DNA of 64,000 nucleotides from an uncultured Maribacter sp. Its GTDB lineage: Bacteria; Bacteroidota; Bacteroidia; Flavobacteriales; Flavobacteriaceae. Below the pieces are notes generated by a model. The model did no database searches and had not been told where the DNA came from. It saw only the letters and a list, made by a program, of their open reading frames with translations. The DNA is taken from NCBI RefSeq assembly GCF_947500405.1, contig NZ_CANMRY010000004.1:1-64000 (forward strand), in the 5' to 3' direction. Both the position numbers and the translations under genes were made by a program. Each line of letters begins with the position of its first letter. Position 1 is the first letter of the stretch. Below, piece after piece: positions 1 through 8,106 of this stretch.

Positions 1-82
1 AATTCAGACACACAAGATTCTCATTTAGGATATTAAATTTAGTCAGAATTTTTCAGGTCAGCCATTAAGGGTAACGGCTTCG
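1..82. other. Partial structured spacer cut by the window edge
   Basis: There is no ORF here. The first nine bases, AATTCAGAC, match the right arm of the central hairpin of the spacer near 1146-1154. The window may therefore begin inside another spacer of the same kind. Only this short match supports the idea. Confidence 0.3.
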
Positions 83-253
83 GCTATGGTTAGTACGGGA
101 ATTAAAAGTAGTGAACTTTCGATTAAGCACTTAGCCAAAACTTTTTATTTTGTTTTAATTTTTCATTTTTAAAGCCAAATCAAAAGATTTGGCGGACTTC
201 ATAAAAATACACTAAGCTTTTGATTAAAAACCCAACCCCGTATTAATTATAGC
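83..253. repeat. attC-like hairpin spacer 1
   Basis: This non-coding spacer has complementary ends: 83-99 pairs with 237-253, 14 of 17 by Watson-Crick and the other three as G-T wobbles. Inside is a perfect 8-bp stem, 174-181 with 186-193, closing an AAAA loop. The motif GATTAAGCACTTAGCC at 121-136 matches 14 of 16 positions in the next spacer (1178-1193). Just outside, 255-267 is the inverted partner of 1085-1097, so the adjacent gene is bracketed by its own terminal inverted repeat. Calling it a recombination site is inference from the fold and the neighbouring recombinase. Confidence 0.55.
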
Positions 254-271
254 CAATGTTAGCAGTAGTAT

Positions 272-1069
272 TTATTCATCAAATAATTTTTTCAAATCTA
301 ATTCCGAAAAGTCAATATAGGATAAACCCCAAAAAGAAGGAAGCTCAATTTTGAAGTCTTCTTTTAATAGTTTTACCACTATATCAAAAATTAGATTCAT
401 TGATTCATTTAAACTCATAGGATTAGTTGGAGGTTTATGATTAGTCCTGCCATGACGAGCATAGAAACCTAAGACCTCATAGTTATTAGCTGTATGTGTA
501 AAGCTATTCAAAGGTTTTGAAAACTCATTCAAAAAATCATTATTTCCTGTGGATTTTAAATAATATCTTATGTCATCATAAATGATATATAACATCCGAT
601 AGTCTACTTTGTTTGATAGTAAAAAAAATAGATTAATTAAAAATTCGTTTTTTATTATTTTTTCGAATAATATGTATATAGGATTTATAGGAGTGTCCTC
701 ATCTGTTTCTATAATTTTACTAAAGTCAATGTCAATTTTATAAATTTCTGATTCTATTGCACGTGAAACAAAACTATTGTTGTCTAAGTTGAATAGGTCT
801 CTTAAAGTAAAGTATCTGTTATATTGTCTGCCCCTGTCCAATAATTTATAAATACCTTCATAAATAGATAATATTTGAGTAGCAGTGTCATAGATATCCT
901 GAGTATTATCGAGCTCATTTAATAGTTTAGAAGAGAAGAAAAATGAATTCCCCATATCATAATTATCAGTCCAAAAAAATGAGTCATTAGTTCTGTTATT
1001 ATGACTCAAAAAGTTTTGAATATGAAAATTAGTATGTATCCCAATACTATATTTTATCTCTTTTTTCAT
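272..1069 (-). CDS. Hypothetical protein in a cassette-like unit
   Basis: This 265-residue protein is not assigned to a named family. It has no signal peptide and no convincing membrane span. It is rich in Asn, Ile, Phe, Asp and Lys and is probably mostly helical. The best landmark is around residues 195-218, where FTHTANNYEVLGFYARHG is followed by a PP..PMSLNES stretch. I associate that pattern with uncharacterised proteins scattered in accessory regions. The R-x5-H spacing in RHGRTNH loosely recalls HEPN ribonuclease motifs, but that is speculation. The gene stands alone between two hairpin spacers. The inverted pair 255-267 / 1085-1097 (12 of 13 matching) marks its borders, which suggests it moves as a unit. 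The ATG at 1069 is the natural start. Confidence 0.7.
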   Translation of the reverse strand: MKKEIKYSIGIHTNFHIQNFLSHNNRTNDSFFWTDNYDMGNSFFFSSKLLNELDNTQDIYDTATQILSIYEGIYKLLDRGRQYNRYFTLRDLFNLDNNSFVSRAIESEIYKIDIDFSKIIETDEDTPINPIYILFEKIIKNEFLINLFFLLSNKVDYRMLYIIYDDIRYYLKSTGNNDFLNEFSKPLNSFTHTANNYEVLGFYARHGRTNHKPPTNPMSLNESMNLIFDIVVKLLKEDFKIELPSFWGLSYIDFSELDLKKLFDE

Positions 1070-1084
1070 TTAGTAAGTTGTTAT

Positions 1085-1222
1085 TACTGCTAACGTTTGC
1101 GTATAAGAATAGTTGCGGGTTTGCTTGCGAGGAATTTCCGAAGGAAATTCAGACGTAGCAAACATGCAACGACCTTTGATTAAGCACTAAACCGCAATTA
1201 ATTTTATACGGTGTTGTGGTGC
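1085..1222. repeat. attC-like hairpin spacer 2
   Basis: The spacer has nested inverted repeats: CGTATAA 1100-1106 with TTATACG 1204-1210, TTGCGG 1113-1118 with CCGCAA 1192-1197, GTTTGCT 1119-1125 with AGCAAAC 1157-1163, and GAATTTCC 1132-1139 with GGAAATTC 1143-1150. It carries GATTAAGCACTAAACC at 1178-1193, as in spacer 1. The left edge TACTGCTAACGTT (1085-1097) is the inverted partner of 255-267. The right edge GTTGTGGTGC (1213-1222) is the exact inverted partner of 1697-1706. Each flanking gene therefore has its own pair of ends. The nested fold resembles integron attC sites, but this was judged by eye only. Confidence 0.6.
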
Positions 1223-1273
1223 GTTTTTCTGCGTTCAGATTGGTTTTTCCGTCTGTTCAATTCGTATTCCGTT

Positions 1274-1641
1274 CTAAAATTCAAAATCCTTAATCGGTGA
1301 AGAAATATCCACTAAAGTTCCGTTTGGGTCTTTTAATAATAATCTCCTTTGTCCATAAAATGTGTCTGTTGGTTCACTTATAATTTCAAATTTTTCCGAT
1401 TCCGCAATCTTAAATATTTCGTCCGTATTATCAACTACGAAAGTCACATAAAATCCTTGCGGATTATTTTGAAAATCTTTCGGGACAATTTCATTCGTTG
1501 GTCAATTATTCCCAATTCAAGTTTTTTGTCCTTTGAGATTAAGTGAACGAACCAATCACTATCATAATCCACGTTAAAGTCAAATAGTTTCGTATAAAAA
1601 TCTCGACTTTCTGCTAAATTGTCCGAACAGATATTCGTCAT
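1274..1641 (-). pseudogene. VOC/glyoxalase-like protein, frameshifted
   Basis: Translation from the ATG at 1641 gives a start typical of a VOC (glyoxalase/bleomycin-resistance) protein (MTNICSDNLAESRDFYTKLF), but the frame breaks near 1500. A second frame then carries the rest (VPKDFQNNPQGFYVTFVVDN and later LLLKDPNGTLVDISSP) to a TAG at 1274-1276. Restoring one missing base, apparently an A in the CAACGAATG stretch, gives one protein of about 122 residues, the normal length for a single VOC module. It lies between the exact inverted repeats GTTGTGGTGC and GCACCACAAC, so it looks like a cassette that has decayed. A sequencing error is the other explanation. Substrate unknown. Confidence 0.7.
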
Positions 1642-1696
1642 TATTCGGTTTATTATTTTCTCTTTTTAGTTCAAATTACGAATGATTGGTCAAAAT

Positions 1697-1775
1697 GCAC
1701 CACAACTTGTTATATCGAGAACAATATTCCAATATATCCCCTATAAATTTCGGGATAACAGGACATTTTGTTCTC
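1697..1775. repeat. Hairpin spacer 3, overlapping the integrase 3' end
   Basis: The element starts with GCACCACAAC (1697-1706), the inverted partner of 1213-1222. It continues as a nested hairpin: GAGAACAA 1717-1724 with TTGTTCTC 1768-1775, and inside it TATCCC 1735-1740 with GGGATA 1752-1757. The right half lies within the last dozen codons of the tyrosine recombinase gene. It lacks the GATTAAGCAC motif of spacers 1 and 2. By position it could be the primary insertion site beside the recombinase. That role is inference. Confidence 0.5.
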
Positions 1776-2895
1776 GTTTATTGGTTTTTGTTAATTGGGT
1801 TACTATTATATCTAAAGGACTCCTAATATCTAATAAATCCTTTTTTGCAACATGAGTATAAATCATTGTTGTTTCGGGTTTAGAATGCCCAAGTAATTCT
1901 TGTATGTGTCGTAAACCTATTCCGTTTTCTAATAAATGTGTGGCGTATGAATGTCGTAATGTATGCGGAGTTACATGTTTATTAATTCCTGCAGCTTTAC
2001 AGGAACGTTGTAAAAATTTACGAATACTGCTTTCAGAATAGGGTTTTCCTATATTGCCTTCCACAAAATAGGTGGTAGGTTTATAGGTGGTAAAATAATT
2101 TTTTAGAAGAGGCATAAAACTATCCGCAAGTACAACATAACGGTCTTTTCTTCCTTTTCCGTTTTCTATAAATATTTGCTTACGATCTACATGTATATTT
2201 CTTAGTTTAAGACTTGTAAGCTCTCCTATACGCATTCCAGCAGAATAGAGCAGTCCTAATATAGCTCTATGTTTTAGGTTTTTAGTACAACGTATTAAAT
2301 CTATAACTTCTTCCTGTGAAAGTACCGATGGTAGTTTTTTACTTTTCTTAGGCCTTTTTAATTCCAAATCTGTTAGTGCAGTTTCTGGATAAAACAACGT
2401 AAATTGTTTTAATGCGCTTATTAATTGCCTATGCGTACTTATAGAATATGCTTTGGCTACAATAACCTCTTCTACAAATAGCTCTACATGTTTGTTTGTT
2501 AGCTCTTTAAGATTTACGTTTTTTAAAAATGCTAAAAAATCATAAACAAAACCAGAATATACACCAATAGTACTTTCGCTATATCTTTTTCCTATTAAAA
2601 ACTTTTTAAAATCATTAAAAAAGGCGAGTCTTTCCCGTGTTAAAGTAGGTTTTACAATTACAGTGTTTTTCTTAAAAGCACTATAATCTACTTTCCATGG
2701 AGTATTTTTTAAATGATTATGTACTAATACTTTATTATTAGGTGTATTTTTAATGTAAAATGTTTTATTGGTACTGCTCCAACTAAGATTGTTTAATTGC
2801 TTTATATATTCTTTTATCTTATAATTATATTTAAAACGAAAAGCTATTTGAGCTTCTTTTTTATGATAAAAGGGTTCTATATAAATAACGGACAT
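1741..2895 (-). CDS. Tyrosine recombinase/integrase
   Basis: This 384-residue site-specific recombinase has the full catalytic set: R222 in AGMRIGE, K247 in GKGRKDR, H311 and R314 in HTLRHSYATH, H337 in LGHSKPETT, and nucleophile Y346 in MIYTHV. Residues about 88-185 are a SAM-like core-binding domain. The C-terminal IRSPLD motif recalls integron integrases. The extra helix that defines IntI between the catalytic Lys and the HxxR box is absent, so this is a Xer/IntI relative rather than a true IntI. Residues 1-85 form an extra N-terminal domain I do not recognise. It is transcribed toward the cassette-like units, and its last codons lie inside hairpin spacer 3. It probably acts on the neighbouring spacers, but that is untested. 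Confidence 0.9.
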   Translation of the reverse strand: MSVIYIEPFYHKKEAQIAFRFKYNYKIKEYIKQLNNLSWSSTNKTFYIKNTPNNKVLVHNHLKNTPWKVDYSAFKKNTVIVKPTLTRERLAFFNDFKKFLIGKRYSESTIGVYSGFVYDFLAFLKNVNLKELTNKHVELFVEEVIVAKAYSISTHRQLISALKQFTLFYPETALTDLELKRPKKSKKLPSVLSQEEVIDLIRCTKNLKHRAILGLLYSAGMRIGELTSLKLRNIHVDRKQIFIENGKGRKDRYVVLADSFMPLLKNYFTTYKPTTYFVEGNIGKPYSESSIRKFLQRSCKAAGINKHVTPHTLRHSYATHLLENGIGLRHIQELLGHSKPETTMIYTHVAKKDLLDIRSPLDIIVTQLTKTNKREQNVLLSRNL

Positions 2896-2994
2896 GCGTA
2901 TGTGTTAATGGTTAATTAAAAATAAGTAATTAAGAGGAATAACCAAAAAGAAATAGTTTTTTCTTACAGCAATAAAACAATATAAGTTTTGTTG

Positions 2995-4644
2995 TTAATT
3001 TTTTTCATTTTTTTTTGTAGTAATATAAAAATTGGGATCTATTTTTATGTCGGTAATCATTTGATTTACTTTAGTAGTTCCCCAGTTTTTAGATACATGC
3101 AACCATTTTTCCTCTCCATTAATAAATACTTTTATAGGCATTCTAAATTCAGGCACTACATTTGTATACTTATAGGTTAAAGCATTCTTTTTTATAGCAT
3201 ACTCTAGCTCTGGTATTTTTGCAGTGCGTAAATATTGGTCAAAGAAGTACGTTAAATCTTTTTGGGTGTGTTTGCACAAGTAATCTTCTATTTGTTGTGT
3301 GGTTACTGTGGCATGATAAAATTCTTTATTTAGCCCTCTTAATATTTTTCGCCATAAAACATCATCATTTACAAGATGTCTTAGTGTATGTAGCATATTT
3401 GCACCTTTGTAATACATGTCTTTAGAACCTTCTTTATTAACATTATAAGTGCCAATAATGGGTTTGTCATTTGCAATGTTTTTACGTAGGCCAATAACAT
3501 ATTCTTCGGCAGCTTTAGTGCCGTGATAGTAGTCTAGAAACAAGTTCTCAGAATAACAGGTAAACCCTTCGTGGATCCACATGTCTGCAATATCTTTATT
3601 CGTAATATTATTAGCAAACCATTCATGACCTGCTTCATGGATTATTAAAAAATCGAACTTTAAACCCCAGCCACTCCCAGATAAATCTCTACCCAAATAG
3701 CCTTTTTTGTATTTGTTACCGTAGGTTACAGAGCTTTGGTGTTCCATTCCTAAATAAGGTACTTCTACTAGTTTAAAACTATCTTCATAAAAAGGGTAGG
3801 GGCCAAACCAATGTTCAAATGCTTTCATCATTTTTGGAGCATCGGTAAAATGTACTTTTGCTTTTTCTAAATTATCACGCAGTACGTAATAATCCATATC
3901 TAATTTTCCTTTTTCTCCGTCATAAACTTCACTAAAATTAACGTAATCGGCAATATTTACATTAACCCCATAGTTGTTAATTGGGTTACTTACAAACCAA
4001 TGATAGGTGTTAGTGTTTTTGTTGTGTTCATCTATTTTTTTTAATCTGCCATTAGAAACGTTTACAAGTCCTTTAGGAACGGTAACACTTATGGCCATAC
4101 TATCCACTTCATCATACATATGGTCTTTATTTGGCCACCATACACTAGCTCCTAAACCTTGGCAGCTGGTAGCAACAAAGTGTTTTCCGTTTGTATCTTT
4201 TTTCCATGAAAATCCACCATCCCAAGGAGCTCTTACGGCTTCTTTTGGGTGCCCGGAATAATAAACTATAATTTCGTTGTAATCTCCTATTTCTTGTTTT
4301 TTCTGAAGAGATATAAAATGGGCATTCCCATTAGATACTATTTTTAATTTTTTACCATCTTGGGTAACTTTTTCAATTTTTAGTGGCGGTTGTAAATCTA
4401 CCTGAAGAATTTGTTTTTGGTCTAGAACTTTATATCTAATTAAATTGCTGCCGCTAATATATTTTTTATCTGGTTGTACTTCTAATTTTAGATGGTAATA
4501 GTTTAAATCCCACCAAACTCTTTCAGGAGTTATGCTACCTCGTAATGTATCTTGTTCTGTAAAATTGTTTTTAGGGGTTAATAATCCTTGCGCTTGTATA
4601 TTAGCACATGTAATTAAAGCTAGTAACAAGAATATATTTTTCAT
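2995..4644 (-). CDS. M1 family metallopeptidase (aminopeptidase N-like)
   Basis: This 549-residue zinc aminopeptidase is predicted to be exported; residues 1-19 form a signal peptide ending in AQG. The M1 zinc site is complete: H336-E-x-x-H340 in HEAGHEW and the third ligand E359 in WIHEGF, with the family spacing. The substrate-anchoring GAMEN motif appears as GMEH at 299-302, a form common in Bacteroidota. An N-terminal beta domain precedes the catalytic domain. The length fits the short M1 class without the large C-terminal helical domain. It starts 10 bases after the stop of the MFS gene, so it is probably the last gene of the otsAB operon. It likely trims peptides in the periplasm; the functional link with trehalose is unclear. 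Confidence 0.9.
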   Translation of the reverse strand: MKNIFLLLALITCANIQAQGLLTPKNNFTEQDTLRGSITPERVWWDLNYYHLKLEVQPDKKYISGSNLIRYKVLDQKQILQVDLQPPLKIEKVTQDGKKLKIVSNGNAHFISLQKKQEIGDYNEIIVYYSGHPKEAVRAPWDGGFSWKKDTNGKHFVATSCQGLGASVWWPNKDHMYDEVDSMAISVTVPKGLVNVSNGRLKKIDEHNKNTNTYHWFVSNPINNYGVNVNIADYVNFSEVYDGEKGKLDMDYYVLRDNLEKAKVHFTDAPKMMKAFEHWFGPYPFYEDSFKLVEVPYLGMEHQSSVTYGNKYKKGYLGRDLSGSGWGLKFDFLIIHEAGHEWFANNITNKDIADMWIHEGFTCYSENLFLDYYHGTKAAEEYVIGLRKNIANDKPIIGTYNVNKEGSKDMYYKGANMLHTLRHLVNDDVLWRKILRGLNKEFYHATVTTQQIEDYLCKHTQKDLTYFFDQYLRTAKIPELEYAIKKNALTYKYTNVVPEFRMPIKVFINGEEKWLHVSKNWGTTKVNQMITDIKIDPNFYITTKKNEKN

Positions 4645-4654
4645 TTTGCAAAGA

Positions 4655-5821
4655 TTAATTCGTATTTATTTTTAGATTAAAAATACCAATAATTGGGCCT
4701 ATAGCAAGTAACAAAAATAAATAATTAGCATTTATTACATTAGATAATGTAGAAAGTAGTTCAATACTAAAAATAGTTATAGTAAAACCAATACAGTTTA
4801 CAATAGTAAGTGCCGTTCCTTTTAAATTATTGGGTACTGCTTGTGCAACTAAGTTAGAGAATTGAGGAGAATCTGCTGTTACCGCCATGCCCCAAATGCA
4901 CCAACCAATACTAAAGATAATAGTTGAGGATTTAAAAAATAGAGGAGATAATAAACAAAAAATAGAAGAGGCTACAAGAGCATTTAATGCTACCTTATAA
5001 CTGCCAATGCGTTGCGAGATTATACCACCTACAATACAGGAAAGCCCACCTAAAGCTATTATTATTCCGGTAAGTAACGAAATAGATAAATTGCTGTTTT
5101 GTAGTGTATTATAATTTTTTATAGCAAGGGGAGTAAAAGCCCAGAAGGCATATAGTTCCCACATATGACCAAAATACCCTACAGCGGCTTGTTTAAATTT
5201 ACTATTTTTAAATAGTTGGTAACTAGCCATTAATTGTAAGGTGCTACTTGGTTTACGATACGGGCCATTTGGAACTAAGAAATAAATTAATATTCCTCCA
5301 AGAACAGCCATAAATGTAGTGGTTAGTATAACAATACTATATTCTTTTTGGGGTATAAAATTATTTAGAAAAAAAGGAAACGAAGTGCCAAAAACTAAAG
5401 CGCCAACTAAATACCCTAAAGCTTTTCCTAGTCCTTTCTTATAATAGTCTGATGCTATTTTCATGCCAACAGGATATATACCAGCTAAAAAAAATCCCGT
5501 ACCAAACCTTGCTGCTAATAAATGCCATTTTGTTAAATTTCCTAGTAATAAACTATAATTGCATAAGGCAGCTAAAAGTGCACAGATAAAAAACACTTTA
5601 GAAGGCGAAAACCTATCTACAATCATAAAAGTAGCAAACACTAAAGTGCCAATAATAAAACCCAATTGTACCGAAGATAATACATACCCCATAATTTCTA
5701 TACCCAAACCTGTTTGCATCATTAAAGATTCTAAAATAGAATTACCTGCAAACCATAAAGATGTACAAGCAAATTGAGAAAAGATTAGGATAACTAGTAT
5801 GTATGTATTTTTATTCTGCAA
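4655..5821 (-). CDS. MFS transporter
   Basis: This 388-residue protein has about twelve hydrophobic segments. It fits the major facilitator superfamily, YNFM-like side, with an A-loop-like stretch (VDRFSPSKVFF, about residues 68-78). The substrate cannot be told from the sequence. The gene overlaps the end of the trehalose synthase gene by 11 bases and appears to start with TTG at 5821. The next Met is well inside the first membrane span, so translational coupling to otsAB is likely. The M1 peptidase follows after 10 bases. The context hints at export or import of a sugar or osmolyte, but this is inference. Confidence 0.85.
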   Translation of the reverse strand: MQNKNTYILVILIFSQFACTSLWFAGNSILESLMMQTGLGIEIMGYVLSSVQLGFIIGTLVFATFMIVDRFSPSKVFFICALLAALCNYSLLLGNLTKWHLLAARFGTGFFLAGIYPVGMKIASDYYKKGLGKALGYLVGALVFGTSFPFFLNNFIPQKEYSIVILTTTFMAVLGGILIYFLVPNGPYRKPSSTLQLMASYQLFKNSKFKQAAVGYFGHMWELYAFWAFTPLAIKNYNTLQNSNLSISLLTGIIIALGGLSCIVGGIISQRIGSYKVALNALVASSIFCLLSPLFFKSSTIIFSIGWCIWGMAVTADSPQFSNLVAQAVPNNLKGTALTIVNCIGFTITIFSIELLSTLSNVINANYLFLLLAIGPIIGIFNLKINTN

Positions 5822-8018
5822 ATTTCCCTATTAAATCTCTTACCTTTTTGGTGTTTTCTATAAAGTATTTTGCTTGCGTTTTTTGCCTTCCTACTTTTAC
5901 AGATACCGTGCTTTCTGGAAGTTCTTCAAACATATACTCATCAGTCCAATCATCTCCCATTGCAAAAATAAAATCGAAGGTATCTTCACTTAGCATTCGC
6001 ACAGCAGCTCTTCCTTTATTAACATTACTACTTTTAATCTCCATTACTTTGTTACCGTTTAAAACACTAAGACTGTCATTACTGGTAAGACTTGTAAGAA
6101 CTGTATTTAACTCGGTAGCACGTTTTTCTCCAAAGTCGGGGTCTGTATTACGGTAATGCCATGCTAAAGAATAGTTTTTTTCTTCTATAAAAGAACCTGG
6201 AGTACGGTCTACAAAAGACTCTAAAACGGGTTTGATTTTATGCATCCAGTCAGATTTTACATTTTCTAGTAAAGAAAACTCTTCCCCATTTCTAGAAATC
6301 CAAACCCCATGCTCTACAATCATATTGTACTTTTTATGTAAAAACCATTTGGTAAACGTTTGTTTATCTCTTCCGCTAATTAAAAATAAAGTTGTTTCTT
6401 CTTGGTTATGTATTTTATCTAATACTTCATAAAGAGCTTTGTCTGGAGAGGCTTTTTGTGGGTCTACATGAAAATCTGCTAAAGTTCCGTCATAATCTAA
6501 AAATACAAGACGTTTTTTTGCTTTAGTATACGCTGTAGTAATATTATTGAGGATAGTATCATTTATTTTTTTAGAAACAAACGCTTCGTTGTTTTCTATT
6601 TGGTTTTTTAGTGCTGTCATAAATTCTTGCGCCCAAACTTCAACATTATAACGTTCTAATCTTTTTTGTAAAAACATATTACGAGCCATTTGCTCTTTTT
6701 TAGGCATTGTAATAGCTTTTTTTAAAGTTGTAGCTTGGTGTTCAAAGTTATTTGGGTTAATTAATAATGCTTCATTCATTTCATAGGCAGAACCCGCCAT
6801 TTCACTTAAAATAAGAACTCCAGTTTTATCTGTTCTTGTAGCAATATATTCTTTAGCTACAAGGTTCATCCCATCTCTTAAAGGGGTTAACCAAGCAATA
6901 TCACTTGAGGTATATAAATCTATTAAATTTTTAAAAGGCATAGAACGGTAAAAGTACCAAATTGGCGTCCAGTTAACGGTAGATAGTTCTCCATTTAAGC
7001 GACCAACAAGCTCATCTATCTCTCTTTTTAATAATTGATACTGAGGTACATTAGATCTAGATGGAACTGCTAAAATTACCAAACGTACTTTTTCTTTATA
7101 TTCTGGATATTTATTTAAAAAATATTCAAAAGCACTAATACGTTTGGCTATACCTTTACTATAATCTAACCTATCTATAGATAAAATTAACTTAGTGTCT
7201 GGTGCAGATATTTTATGATCGTCTAATCTTTTTTGCAGTACAGAACGGTTTTCTGGAGCTAATGCATTGTGGGCAATTGCTGCATCTCTAAATTTTTTGT
7301 AATCTATTCCCATAGGGAAAGAATCTACTTTAACTACTCTATTACCTACATTTACATCATTAAAACTAACCTCAAGACCTAATAATCTGCGTACAGAGCT
7401 TAAAAAGTGTCTTTCATAATCATAAGTATGAAAACCTATTAAATCGGAGCCTAGTAAGCCAGACAATAATTCTTCACGCCAAGGTAGTGTTCTAAATATT
7501 TCATAAGAGGGGAAAGGTATATGTAAAAAGAACCCTATTACAGCGTTTGGCCTCTTTTCTTTTATCATTTGTGGTACTAGCATTAACTGGTAATCATGCA
7601 CCCAAATAATATCATCTTCATCAGAATTTTCTAGTATAGTGTCTGCAAATTTTTGATTTACAGATTTGTAGGATTCCCAAAAACTAAGTTCAAACTCTGT
7701 GTATTCCATAAAATAATGAAATAAAGGCCATATAGTTCTATTACTAAAACCAAAATAATAGCCCTCCATTTCTTCTTGAGAAAGATTTACTTTAGAGCAA
7801 TTATGTTTTTCTAAAGCATTATTTATAGCACCATTCAATTCTTCCGGAGTTTCTTCATCTGTAAGTCCAGACCACCCTATCCATAGGCTTTCACCGCTAT
7901 TATGTATAGATTTCATTCCAGTGGCAAGACCCCCAACACTTGGGGTTGCTACAATTCCTCCTTCAGAAATTTGCAATTGTACTGGCAGTCTATTAGAAAT
8001 TATTATAGTTTTACCCAT
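5811..8018 (-). CDS. otsAB: Trehalose-6-phosphate synthase/phosphatase fusion
   Basis: This 735-residue bifunctional cytoplasmic enzyme makes trehalose from UDP-glucose and glucose-6-phosphate and then removes the phosphate. Residues 1-480 are the GT20 synthase, with SNRLPVQ near the start, WVHDYQ (139-144), DRLDYSKG (282-289) and LTPLRDGMNLVAKEY (about 377-391). Residues about 500-735 are the HAD-type OtsB phosphatase, with nucleophile motif DYDGT (508-512), the SGRD motif at 548-551 and GDDWTDE (688-694). The fusion is common in Bacteroidota. It heads a reverse operon with the MFS and M1 genes and is divergent from the GH15 gene 80 bases away. Trehalose here probably serves stress protection. 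Confidence 0.95.
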   Translation of the reverse strand: MGKTIIISNRLPVQLQISEGGIVATPSVGGLATGMKSIHNSGESLWIGWSGLTDEETPEELNGAINNALEKHNCSKVNLSQEEMEGYYFGFSNRTIWPLFHYFMEYTEFELSFWESYKSVNQKFADTILENSDEDDIIWVHDYQLMLVPQMIKEKRPNAVIGFFLHIPFPSYEIFRTLPWREELLSGLLGSDLIGFHTYDYERHFLSSVRRLLGLEVSFNDVNVGNRVVKVDSFPMGIDYKKFRDAAIAHNALAPENRSVLQKRLDDHKISAPDTKLILSIDRLDYSKGIAKRISAFEYFLNKYPEYKEKVRLVILAVPSRSNVPQYQLLKREIDELVGRLNGELSTVNWTPIWYFYRSMPFKNLIDLYTSSDIAWLTPLRDGMNLVAKEYIATRTDKTGVLILSEMAGSAYEMNEALLINPNNFEHQATTLKKAITMPKKEQMARNMFLQKRLERYNVEVWAQEFMTALKNQIENNEAFVSKKINDTILNNITTAYTKAKKRLVFLDYDGTLADFHVDPQKASPDKALYEVLDKIHNQEETTLFLISGRDKQTFTKWFLHKKYNMIVEHGVWISRNGEEFSLLENVKSDWMHKIKPVLESFVDRTPGSFIEEKNYSLAWHYRNTDPDFGEKRATELNTVLTSLTSNDSLSVLNGNKVMEIKSSNVNKGRAAVRMLSEDTFDFIFAMGDDWTDEYMFEELPESTVSVKVGRQKTQAKYFIENTKKVRDLIGKFAE

Positions 8019-8075
8019 GGATTGTTTTTTAAATTAAATTATACTATTTTTCTTACGATTTCAATATAATACTAT

Positions 8076-8106
8076 CAAACTTACTTTAATATCAATATAT
8101 GGACAA
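8076..8106 (-). promoter_or_regulatory. Candidate promoter for the otsAB operon
   Basis: On the reverse strand a TAAGTTTG -7 box (8083 to 8076) is preceded, after 20 bases, by TTG (8106 to 8104). This fits the Bacteroidota form TTG-N19-TAnnTTTG. The -33 element falls inside the first codons of the divergent GH15 gene. Found by eye only. Confidence 0.45.

Noticed and set aside
1349-1546. Forward-strand ORF of 65 residues over the VOC gene
   Set aside because: It is antisense to the two frames of a clear VOC protein and has no family resemblance or start signal.
1741-2895. Classical integron integrase IntI
   Set aside because: The IRSPLD tail is similar, but the IntI-specific extra helix between the catalytic Lys and HxxR is missing.
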